Source: JBBQLG01 sp038327655
GTDB lineage: Bacteria; Bacteroidota; Bacteroidia; Cytophagales; Spirosomataceae
Length of the DNA: 7,713 bases
Assembly (NCBI GenBank): GCA_038327655.1
Contig: JBBQLG010000211.1
Location: 1 to 7,713, forward strand
Reading direction: 5' to 3'
Positions within the stretch are counted from its first letter, which is position 1. Each line of letters starts with the position of its first letter. The notes under the pieces were generated by a model that did not search any database, was not told the DNA's origin, and was given only the letters and a program-made list of their open reading frames with translations. Positions 1 through 6,294 of the stretch are shown here, piece by piece. Both the position numbers and the translations under genes were made by a program.

Positions 1-86
1 ATAAGACGACCTACAATTGGAAAGAAGTCATCAACCAGTTCAGCATTATATTTGAAGAACGTATCCGGCCTCATCGCTTCGATTAA
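1..86 (+). CDS. C-terminal end of an unidentified protein (partial)
   Basis: The third plus-strand frame is open from the left edge to a TAA at 84-86 and encodes 27 residues beginning KTTYNWKEV and ending RIRPHRFD. The composition looks like a natural protein tail: one Trp, aromatic and charged residues mixed, and an amphipathic helix pattern around NWKEVINQFSIIFEE. Endings with Tyr-x-Trp-x-x-Val followed by a helix are common in GT4-type glycosyltransferases, so that family is a possible but weak guess. The stop shares the four bases TTAA with the stop of the convergent curlin-repeat gene, so the two genes meet tail-to-tail with a 4-base overlap. The rest of the gene lies outside the window, so neither start nor function can be established. 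Confidence 0.45.
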   Translation, partial: KTTYNWKEVINQFSIIFEERIRPHRFD

Positions 87-865
87 CCCCGCTGACACAG
101 TTCAGCAAGCACTCCCCCGTATGACCCTTTTCCTGCAGTTCCGGAGTTGTTATCTCCCGTTTGGATTAATGTTGTCTGGTTGTTACTGCCATAGTTTGAA
201 TAAGCATCGCCTGAGTTGTCGTTTCCCGTCTGACTTAGGGTCACCTGGTTATTACTACCTTCGTAGGACGAAGCGCTGCCTGTATTGTGATCGCCAGTCT
301 GGACGAGACTGATTTGGCTTCCATCACTGTTTGATGCCGTGGCAATTCCCCTATTACTAACTCCAATTTGGCTAAGGCTGATCAGGTCATGATCGCTGCG
401 ATACTGTACATTGGCATTGGCCGTATTATTACTTCCGCTTTGAGTAAGTCCAATCTGATTATTATCACTATGGTCATAGATAGAAGCAGAGCCTGTATTA
501 CCGTCTCCAGTTTGAGTGAGAATAACCCGGTTATGGTCGCTGCGCAGCGTTGAAGAGACTGAGCCTGAGTTATCATTACCAGCCTGCGTGACGGATGTCT
601 CGTTTAAGTAATGATCAGCCTGGACCCTGGCACTGTTTCTACTACCGGCTACAGAAATAGCACCACTAAGGCTACTGCCTGTTTGCTCAAAAGATGAATA
701 GTTATTGTCGCCAGCCACCGTGATGGCTCCCGTATTTCCGCTTCCCTTTTGAGTAACCGGGGCACTGTTCCCACTGCCACTCTGACTGAGCGACAAGGTA
801 TTGGATTGGGCGTGGGCGGTACAGAACGTAGCTACCGCGAAGGCCGATAAAAGGAGCTTTTTCAT
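83..865 (-). CDS. Secreted curlin-repeat protein (putative amyloid fibre subunit)
   Basis: This 260-residue protein starts with a clear Sec signal peptide (MKKLLLSAFAVATFCTAHA, probable cut before Gln20). The mature part is made of curlin-type repeats of the form Q-x-G-x-x-N-x-G/A, followed by Ser, Asn and Asp residues and a short Q-V-x-L-x strand. From Gln94 the repeats are regular, starting at Gln94, 118, 142, 166, 189, 212 and 235 (23-24 residues each); the N-terminal ones are less even. This is the pattern of CsgA/CsgB curli subunits, where each repeat forms one strand-loop-strand rung of a cross-beta amyloid. An extracellular fibre role in biofilm or adhesion is inferred from the family. 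The last 16 or so residues leave the repeat pattern and include a Cys, so the tail may have been altered. No csgE, csgF or csgG homologue is in view. I give no symbol because CsgA and CsgB cannot be told apart here. Confidence 0.85.
   Translation of the reverse strand: MKKLLLSAFAVATFCTAHAQSNTLSLSQSGSGNSAPVTQKGSGNTGAITVAGDNNYSSFEQTGSSLSGAISVAGSRNSARVQADHYLNETSVTQAGNDNSGSVSSTLRSDHNRVILTQTGDGNTGSASIYDHSDNNQIGLTQSGSNNTANANVQYRSDHDLISLSQIGVSNRGIATASNSDGSQISLVQTGDHNTGSASSYEGSNNQVTLSQTGNDNSGDAYSNYGSNNQTTLIQTGDNNSGTAGKGSYGGVLAELCQRG
137..784 (-). repeat. Curlin repeat block (about 69-72 bases per unit)
   Basis: These bases encode residues 28-243 of the curlin-like protein. The best-kept units are at 137-586, about six and a half copies of 69 or 72 bases. 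Each unit encodes a Q-x-G-x-x-N motif, and most units also carry a Q-[IV]-x-L motif about 19 residues later. Copies differ at many third positions, so conservation is mainly at the protein level, as expected for an old amyloid repeat array rather than a recent DNA expansion. Confidence 0.8.
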
Positions 866-1114
866 GAGTGAAAATTGTTTAAGGTGAATTTGACTTGAGT
901 TTATCTCACCTATTTATCGCGGCTGGCCAGGTAAGGTTATCCGTTTCGAAAAGAAAAAGTAACCGGGCTGATAACGATTGGCGAAAACAGCGATACCTAT
1001 AAGTAAGTGGAGCAACCGATAGACTACATCTCAGGCTGACACCCAGGCGGTTCGTTGCTTTTGGGCGGTCAAATCAGTACCTATGCCATACCACTACTGT
1101 AAAAACCGGCCAGT
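866..1114. other. Divergent intergenic region between the curlin gene and the sigma operon
   Basis: This 249-base stretch must contain the start signals for both the minus-strand curlin gene and the plus-strand sigma operon, since the genes are divergent and no other gene lies between. I found no convincing ORF or RNA gene. No full match to the Bacteroidota promoter (TTG, about 19 bases, TAnnTTTG) was found by eye. The nearest -7-like matches are TGCTTTTG at 1056-1063 and TGAATTTG at 885-892, both plus strand and each one base off, without a well-placed -33 element. A 6-base inverted repeat, GTTATC at 936-941 and GATAAC at 970-975, is too weak to call an operator. Confidence 0.6.
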
Positions 1115-1795
1115 ATGACTACGGATGCTGATAACCCTTGTCTGAATGTTGCCCAGGGAAACCTGGAATTCTATCAGGCCCTGCTCGCCGACTATAAACA
1201 AGCCTGGGAATGCCTGTATATCAATGCATTTCGCAGCTTTGTCCCGTATGCCCGTCAGCGCAGCGCCATTTCTACAGACGATGCCCTCGACATTTTACAG
1301 GAAGGAATGGCGGAGTTTGCGATTAAACTGAAGAATGGAAAGTACCTGTTTCAAGAGAAGCCCGTGGCGGCGTACGTCTTTACAGTTTGTCGAAATCGGT
1401 GGGTCAGTTACCTGCGGAAAAATCATATCCAGAAGCTGGAAACTATCCAAGACGATATGGCTGAAGAGAACGATTCACCCGGCAGTTACGAGCGCACAAG
1501 CCACTCGTTTAGTGTAGAGCCGGGAGGCAATACAGATCAGGATGGGGATACCGAAGCCAGTTTATCGGGCGGCTCCATCTGGGGTGACAGTGAAGTAGAC
1601 TGGGAGGCAGTTGGTCGGGCATTTGCCGACGTAGGTGACGATTGCCGGACGATGCTGCACTGCTTTTACGTTGAAGAAAAATCACTGGGCGAGTGCGGTG
1701 CCAGAATCGGGTTGCAGGAAAACTCCGCCAAGGTGAAGCGCTTTCGATGCGCCCAGCGAATGAAGGCGTTATACATTCAGTACAAAACAGACTAG
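1115..1795 (+). CDS. ECF-type RNA polymerase sigma factor
   Basis: This 226-residue protein has the two-domain plan of ECF sigma-70 factors. Region 2 (about residues 27-102) contains the DALDILQEGMAEFAIKL helix and the AAYVFTVCRNRWVSYLRK segment used for core binding and -10 recognition. Region 4 (about 165-222) ends in a helix-turn-helix, SLGECGARIGLQENSAKVKRF, for -35 recognition. Between them is an unusually long linker (about 107-165) rich in Asp, Glu, Gly and Ser. The protein should act in the cytoplasm, directing RNA polymerase to a small regulon and held inactive by its partner. The next gene starts 2 bases after this stop and encodes a membrane protein of anti-sigma type, so the pair is probably co-regulated and may control its own promoter. 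ATG 1115 precedes region 2 by a reasonable distance. No Shine-Dalgarno sequence is evident. Confidence 0.9.
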   Translation: MTTDADNPCLNVAQGNLEFYQALLADYKQAWECLYINAFRSFVPYARQRSAISTDDALDILQEGMAEFAIKLKNGKYLFQEKPVAAYVFTVCRNRWVSYLRKNHIQKLETIQDDMAEENDSPGSYERTSHSFSVEPGGNTDQDGDTEASLSGGSIWGDSEVDWEAVGRAFADVGDDCRTMLHCFYVEEKSLGECGARIGLQENSAKVKRFRCAQRMKALYIQYKTD

Positions 1796-1797
1796 AA

Positions 1798-2607
1798 ATG
1801 GACTTATCCGATGAGCTTCTGGAACAGATTGGCCATTATCTGGCGGGACAGCTTCCAGATAGGGAAAAAGAGCAGTTTGACGCCCGGCTTCAGCAAGACC
1901 CGGACCTTCGGCAGGAAGTAGCCATTCAGTATGAACTGAAACAGGGCTTGACTTTTCTGGCCCAAAAAGACCGGTTTAAGCAACTGCACGCCAACCTCGC
2001 CAGGCGGGGATTACTGCCCGAAGTTGGTCAGCCGGTTGCCCAATCAGAACCGACCCGACCACACCAAGCCGAACCGAACGTCAGGCCATTTACGGAGCGC
2101 CAACCCGTTCGCCAGTCGGTTCGCATTGGCCGGGCAAGTTGGGTTATGGCGGCTTCGCTGGCACTGCTGCTTGGCATCGGTTGGGTCGTTTACGCCAACC
2201 AGCGGGAGAAACGGGAGGAACTGGCCCAAAACACGGCGGTGTTTAACCGCTTTTTTTCGCCTGACCTAAAGACCACGCCCACCCTACTGCCTGACCCGGA
2301 CCGGGTAGCCGCCGCACCCGTAACCAGCCAGTCGGTGCAGGATTCGGTTCGTTTACAGGTAGCTATACAGGGCTTAAATCATACTGATAATCAGTCAGTT
2401 ATTCAGGAGCTTACCGTTATTTCGGCAAAAACGGGGCATTGGAGCGCCAGTGCGCAATGGTATCTGGCGTTGGCGTATCTGAAGAATAATCAACGCGCCG
2501 AGGCACAGCCGCTTCTACAAAAAACCGCCCAGTTAAAAGGCCATCCCTACCAGCAGGAAGCCCGGCAGTTACTGAATCAATTGTCGGCGGCTACACCCGT
2601 ACCCTAA
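1798..2607 (+). CDS. Probable transmembrane anti-sigma factor
   Basis: The protein has 269 residues from ATG 1798. The frame stays open upstream, with ATGs at 1693 and 1747, but those starts lie inside the sigma gene. From 1798 the protein begins MDLSDELLEQIGHYLAGQL, a typical anti-sigma opening, 2 bases after the sigma stop. Residues 1-72 are helical and charged (LPDREKEQFDARLQQDPDLR is like many Bacteroidota anti-sigma N-termini) and should bind the sigma factor in the cytoplasm. A Pro/Arg/Gln-rich linker (75-112) leads to one membrane helix at about 114-133. The C-terminal part should be periplasmic. Residues 218-262 (WYLALAYLKNNQRAEAQPLL and what follows) resemble a TPR helical hairpin, perhaps for sensing or partner binding. 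No zinc-binding HxxxCxxC motif is visible, so it is not a classic ZAS anti-sigma factor. The role rests on position and architecture, not on a recognised catalytic motif. Confidence 0.75.
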   Translation: MDLSDELLEQIGHYLAGQLPDREKEQFDARLQQDPDLRQEVAIQYELKQGLTFLAQKDRFKQLHANLARRGLLPEVGQPVAQSEPTRPHQAEPNVRPFTERQPVRQSVRIGRASWVMAASLALLLGIGWVVYANQREKREELAQNTAVFNRFFSPDLKTTPTLLPDPDRVAAAPVTSQSVQDSVRLQVAIQGLNHTDNQSVIQELTVISAKTGHWSASAQWYLALAYLKNNQRAEAQPLLQKTAQLKGHPYQQEARQLLNQLSAATPVP

Positions 2608-2609
2608 CC

Positions 2610-3443
2610 ATGAAAACCGCATGGCTCACCGGTTATCTATTGCTGTTGCTGACCATTTCGGCGGCGGCCCAGACCGATAGTATCCCCGGTTTACTGCTCG
2701 ATGATGCCGGGTACGCACAGGTTCTCTATCAGGATATTCTGACCAAAACACCCCTGCCAGGCCGGGTCTCCTTTGAGGCACTATGCCCACCCGTACGGGC
2801 GCAGGGGGCCTACGGCACCTGCGTTGGCTTTGCCTGCGGCTATTACCTGCGCACCATTCTGGAGGCGAAAGCCCGGCACCTGACGAATAAACAGGCAATC
2901 AGCAAGCTGGCTTTCTCACCAAGTTACCTGTACGAGAAGGCCAAGGATACCGGCGATTATGCCTGCGCGGAAGGGGCTTACCTAACCCACGTATTTGCGG
3001 TGCTCAAAGACGTTGGCAGCGTACCCTTTAGCCGTTTCCCGTATCCAGCCTGCGGCCAACAGACCAGCGCGGTTGACCAGCTTGCCGCCCGCTACCGGAT
3101 TCGGGACTATGAACGGCTGTTTAACGTGCAGGACAGCGACCAGAAAAAAATAAACCAACTGAAAAAAGCCCTGGCCAACGGCAGCCCCATCGTGGTGGGT
3201 ATGGTGATTCCACCCTCATTCTATAGCGCCGCCAACGTATGGACACCCGCCCCGACCGACAACCCGCAGGACAAGCAACTCCGGGGCCATGCGCTCTGCC
3301 TGATTGGGTATGACGACAACCGGTTTGGGGGCGCTTTCCGGGTGGTGAACAGTTTCGGAAAACGCTGGGGCGATGCCGGTTTTTGCTGGATCCGCTACCA
3401 GGATATGGCTCGTTTCACCCGCTACGGTTATGTAGTGAACTAG
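2610..3443 (+). CDS. Secreted papain-family (C1) cysteine peptidase
   Basis: This 277-residue protein has a signal peptide (MKTAWLTGYLLLLLTISAAA, cut before Gln21) and an almost minimal papain fold. All the active-site parts are present in order: oxyanion-hole Gln65 and nucleophile Cys71 in QGAYGTCVGFA, His227 in RGHALCLIGYDD, and Asn247 in VVNSFGKRWGDAGF, which also carries the usual Trp-Gly after the Asn. It should therefore be an active endopeptidase in the periplasm or outside the cell. There is little room for a long inhibitory propeptide: about 44 residues separate the signal cut from the Gln. Activation may therefore depend on something other than a classical pro-domain. It starts 2 bases after the anti-sigma stop with no ribosome-binding motif, so it is very probably translated from the sigma/anti-sigma transcript. 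Its substrate is unknown. It could also be a bacteriocin-type or peptidoglycan-linked C1 enzyme. Confidence 0.9.
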   Translation: MKTAWLTGYLLLLLTISAAAQTDSIPGLLLDDAGYAQVLYQDILTKTPLPGRVSFEALCPPVRAQGAYGTCVGFACGYYLRTILEAKARHLTNKQAISKLAFSPSYLYEKAKDTGDYACAEGAYLTHVFAVLKDVGSVPFSRFPYPACGQQTSAVDQLAARYRIRDYERLFNVQDSDQKKINQLKKALANGSPIVVGMVIPPSFYSAANVWTPAPTDNPQDKQLRGHALCLIGYDDNRFGGAFRVVNSFGKRWGDAGFCWIRYQDMARFTRYGYVVN

Positions 3444-3472
3444 GCAGCAGACGGCGCTGTCATGGGTGGGCA
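3444..3472. other. Short convergent gap between the two operons
   Basis: Only 29 bases separate the stop of the papain-like gene (TAG, 3441-3443) from the stop of the facing caspase gene (TAA read from 3475-3473). The segment GACGGCGCTGTC (3450-3461) is a near-palindrome with no loop and no following T-run in either direction, so I do not call a terminator. Transcripts from the two sides may run into each other. Confidence 0.55.
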
Positions 3473-5113
3473 TTAGCGCCCGCGCGTGGTGATCTGAATA
3501 TGATCGTCAACCACCTCGCTCCCATCTGTCGTGCAGGTAACAGCTTTCAGTATCTCGGCCCTTGACCCGACGAAAACCGTATAACCATCTTCCGGTCTGA
3601 CGTATAGCCTCGGGTTAGGGGTCTTGGATATGGGGCAGAAAGCCGATTCGGCCACGTAGGCCAGCAGGTATTCTCTGCCGAACGGAGCCGCGCAAACAAA
3701 GGGCGGGTGGGGGGAAATACGAACGTACTGATTCTCCTGGCCGGGCGTAATCTCGACATCGTTTTCGAGCAACACCGTTGTGCTGTCGGCCAGTACATAC
3801 ACCAGCCGGGCGTGGCAGGGACGACTCACTTTTGCCTCCACCACCAACTGATCGCCTTCCCAATAGGCCACGTTCGTCCGCCCCTTGTCGGTCCGAATCA
3901 ATACGCTTAGTGCCGTTGGTATAGGCACGGCTTTCGCGGTCGGCACATCTTTTTGGTCATTGGCAACGAACTTGACCCCGGCCTCTGTGCCTACCACCTC
4001 AATAGCCGCCCGGTTGTACTTCCTGCCGTCGGTGGTTACTTCCGAGAGTCGTTCAATGAGGTTGAGTTGCTGACTGTGGTCATGTTGCTGAAAGAGTCGT
4101 TGTAGAAACGGCTCGATGCGTTGTACCTCGCTCAGTGTCGAGTTAACATATACGTCTATCTGCGCCTGCTTCACAAAAAAAACCGTCAGGCGATTCAGGA
4201 TCACCTGTCGTTGCGCAGCCGGGCGTGTTTTGTCTGTCAGTTCGTTCAGCAGACGGTTGATCAGGTCAAAACTAATGGTGGCGTTGGCGGGGTTGCCACC
4301 AGCTACATGCACCGCATAGATTGACTGTCTGGTTCGGGTGGCCTGATGCCGGGTCAATCGGGATTGGGCATCGCGGAGCAGGGTCTCCCAGCTTACCTGT
4401 TTGTTATAGCGACTGGCCAGGTCTAGGGCTTCGTCGAACGAACGGGTATAAAAACTCCCCGAATCGGGATGAGCGTAGGCCTGTTGGGGGGGTTGGCTGC
4501 TGGCAATCAGCGCATCGCCCTTTACGTTCAGAAACAGTGTCCGGTAGGCTTCATTCAACGAATCGTTGGTTAGCACCAGGGCCTTCGGCGCAACCGTTTT
4601 TTTAACCATCCCCCGCATATTTTTGACCAACTGATTGCAGCAGTCGCCGAGGGTGATGCACAAGCGGGCGTGTTTGGCTGTCAAGGCCTGATGAATAGCC
4701 AGCAGACCGGGATTTCGCCCGCTGACGGCTGCATCTTTGTCAAGCAGCATCACCGGAAAACGACCCGCCCGCTGACGGGCATTATAACCATGTCCCGTAT
4801 AGTACAGAAAGAGGATATCGTCGGGTGCGGGCTTCAGGGTACGCACCACGTCGTTGAGGCGTTTCGTGCTGAATGTTTCCCCGGCAATGATCTGTTCACT
4901 CAGCTTGTAATTTATGGCCGCCGCTACCTGCACAAACTGCCGGTGCATGGTTTCAATATCCCGTTTGCAAACCGTATAGAGCAGTGGGTCATTGGTGTCG
5001 GCCACCAAAATAGCGTGTATCGTTTGGGCCCGGACAGACAAAGCCAGTAAGCTCAACACCAGAGCCAGGCTCGTCAGCGCAGTCTTCTGTCGATATCTGA
5101 GGCGCATTGACAT
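3473..5113 (-). CDS. Secreted divergent caspase-family (C14) protein with C-terminal DUF4384
   Basis: This 546-residue protein has a signal peptide (about residues 1-29, cut SVRA/Q). Residues 31-270 form a caspase-like p20 domain. The strand IHAILVADTND opens it, FLYYTGHGY carries the catalytic His108, and ITLGDCCNQL carries the probable nucleophile Cys159 (Cys158 is next to it). The Asp-x-Cys arrangement (Asp157) matches metacaspases and paracaspases, which cleave after Arg or Lys, rather than the QACRG of animal caspases. Residues 280-395 are a largely helical region I do not recognise. Residues about 400-490 (YWEGDQLVVEAKV, then LVYVLADSTTVLL) fit DUF4384, a beta domain often joined to bacterial caspases. 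The start overlaps the stop of the upstream caspase gene as TGATG, so translation is probably coupled. A second in-frame ATG two codons later (5107) is an equal alternative. Activity is likely but not certain, because the Cys motif is unusual. Confidence 0.83.
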   Translation of the reverse strand: MSMRLRYRQKTALTSLALVLSLLALSVRAQTIHAILVADTNDPLLYTVCKRDIETMHRQFVQVAAAINYKLSEQIIAGETFSTKRLNDVVRTLKPAPDDILFLYYTGHGYNARQRAGRFPVMLLDKDAAVSGRNPGLLAIHQALTAKHARLCITLGDCCNQLVKNMRGMVKKTVAPKALVLTNDSLNEAYRTLFLNVKGDALIASSQPPQQAYAHPDSGSFYTRSFDEALDLASRYNKQVSWETLLRDAQSRLTRHQATRTRQSIYAVHVAGGNPANATISFDLINRLLNELTDKTRPAAQRQVILNRLTVFFVKQAQIDVYVNSTLSEVQRIEPFLQRLFQQHDHSQQLNLIERLSEVTTDGRKYNRAAIEVVGTEAGVKFVANDQKDVPTAKAVPIPTALSVLIRTDKGRTNVAYWEGDQLVVEAKVSRPCHARLVYVLADSTTVLLENDVEITPGQENQYVRISPHPPFVCAAPFGREYLLAYVAESAFCPISKTPNPRLYVRPEDGYTVFVGSRAEILKAVTCTTDGSEVVDDHIQITTRGR

Positions 5114-6246
5114 CAGTTGCTGACCTTGAACATGAACCCATTTTCTATATACCCTTCAAAATAAGGAGGCTGATTAAAGCCGCGTTCTCGCAGACCCTGG
5201 CCAACCTGTAGCACCAGTTGATAAATATCAACGTTGGGCTGGTTTATGTGTTTTACCAACTCGCTGGTAAAAAGGCCGTTTTCCTGATCACCATCATAGG
5301 CCTGCTTTTCGGGCGCGGTTGCATAAATGATCATGGTACCTACCGAGGGCTGAATTAAGGCATACGATGCCCCAGATGCACCTCTGTGCCAGGATCGATA
5401 GGGCTTATTTCGGCACGCATCCCAAAAGATGAGATTAGCGCCAGTGGCGTTGGCCCTGGCCATGCTGGCATAAATCTGGCGTAATGAATAACACTCAAAC
5501 TCTACATCGGTCTCCGTTTTAGGGTCAGCGTCGGTCGGCTGTAGGTACGTTTCTCCGTTAACCATGAGCCCATGCCCCGCATAATAAAAGAGGCCGACGT
5601 TGGAAGAGCCAAGTTCCGCAATGAATGAGTTGACGGTCTCTTTCAGGTTGCGCAGGGGCAGATTCTCTTTATACGTAACGGCAAAGCCTAGTTTTTCCAA
5701 CTGCTGCTTTATGGCCCGGCCATCGTTGGTTGGGTTCTTGAGCGAGGACCTTCCATAGCTTCCGTTGGCCACGACCAGTGCCAGTCGCTTTTGGCCGAAA
5801 ACGCCAGCTATGGGTACGCTTTTCGCCAGTAAGGTATCGGGCTGGCAGATGATAAGGCGCGGCTCAGACGTGGTGGTACCAATGGCGTTTGTTGCCTTCA
5901 CGTAGAGTTCATTCGAGCCAGTCACCAGCGGAATTACCTCCGAAAATTCGACACCACCCGCCCGTTTGAAGCCGCGCGTTTCCCGGTTCAGGACAACTCC
6001 ATTACGGACAAACTCCAACCGGGTTACCGCGTCGGCCGCCTGCACCCGAACCGTTACGGTATGGGTTAGCTTGTATTCGATTACCTGTTTTGCCTGCGGC
6101 ACCTGCCAGGCAATGAGTGGTGCCGTGGCAGGTGCCTTCCTGACAGCTACCCAATCGCTGCGGGCCGAACTCAGCGTAAATGGTTGAGCCACCAGCGGGC
6201 CAGCCACCAGCAGCAGAAGGGCCAGAATCACGAATCGGTTGTTCAT
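5113..6246 (-). CDS. Secreted caspase-family (C14) peptidase with N-terminal Ig-like domain
   Basis: This 377-residue protein has a strong signal peptide (MNNRFVILALLLLVAGPLVA, cut before Gln21). Residues about 55-135 form an Ig-like beta domain of the type that precedes many Bacteroidota caspases. The caspase p20 domain (about 152-375) is canonical: KRLALVVANGSY, LKNPTNDGRAIKQQLEKLGF, catalytic His225 in FYYAGHG, catalytic Cys278 in FWDACRN, and the usual closing segment PPYFEGYIENGFMF. Asp276 two residues before the Cys suggests cleavage after basic residues, as in paracaspases and orthocaspases; this is an inference from the family. The signal peptide places the enzyme in the periplasm or outside the cell. 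It lies 30 bases after the membrane-protein gene and overlaps the next caspase gene by one base, so it is the third cistron visible in a four-gene operon. Confidence 0.92.
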   Translation of the reverse strand: MNNRFVILALLLLVAGPLVAQPFTLSSARSDWVAVRKAPATAPLIAWQVPQAKQVIEYKLTHTVTVRVQAADAVTRLEFVRNGVVLNRETRGFKRAGGVEFSEVIPLVTGSNELYVKATNAIGTTTSEPRLIICQPDTLLAKSVPIAGVFGQKRLALVVANGSYGRSSLKNPTNDGRAIKQQLEKLGFAVTYKENLPLRNLKETVNSFIAELGSSNVGLFYYAGHGLMVNGETYLQPTDADPKTETDVEFECYSLRQIYASMARANATGANLIFWDACRNKPYRSWHRGASGASYALIQPSVGTMIIYATAPEKQAYDGDQENGLFTSELVKHINQPNVDIYQLVLQVGQGLRERGFNQPPYFEGYIENGFMFKVSN

Positions 6247-6258
6247 GAACGTACGGGA

Positions 6259-6294
6259 TTAAGAATAGACCTGAATTTAAAAATAGACCTGAAT
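6259..6294 (-). repeat. Tandem 18-base duplication spanning a stop codon
   Basis: Read on the minus strand, ATTCAGGTCTATTTTTAA (6294-6277) is followed at once by ATTCAGGTCTATTCTTAA (6276-6259). The copies differ at one base. The first encodes the last five residues (IQVYF) and stop of the upstream membrane protein. The second would encode IQVYS and a second in-frame stop, and it occupies over half of the 30-base gap before the caspase start at 6246. It looks like a slippage-type duplication of a gene end. Confidence 0.9.

Noticed and set aside
368..576. Overlapping ORFs of about 60 codons inside the curlin gene
   Set aside because: They are out-of-frame readings of the repeat block; their low-complexity sequence follows the repeats.
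137..586. Regular units of about 70 bases that could suggest a CRISPR array or a DNA tandem repeat
   Set aside because: The units keep codon phase, vary at third positions and encode curlin motifs; there are no identical short repeats with unique spacers.
936..975. Inverted repeat GTTATC / GATAAC as an operator or hairpin
   Set aside because: Only 6 bases long with a 28-base loop; expected often by chance.
1056..1063. TGCTTTTG as a -7 promoter element for the sigma operon
   Set aside because: It is one base off TAnnTTTG and there is no TTG at a suitable distance upstream.
1693..1797. Upstream starts (1693 or 1747) for the anti-sigma gene
   Set aside because: They would overlap the sigma helix-turn-helix coding region, and the added residues (MRCQNRVAGKL onward) do not resemble an anti-sigma N-terminus. 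ATG 1798 follows the sigma stop by 2 bases.
3450..3461. Near-palindrome GACGGCGCTGTC as a bidirectional terminator
   Set aside because: It has no loop and no T-run on either side.
4321..5050. Plus-strand ORFs of 94 and 126 codons opposite the DUF4384 caspase gene
   Set aside because: They lie wholly within a well-supported gene on the other strand and show no recognisable domain.
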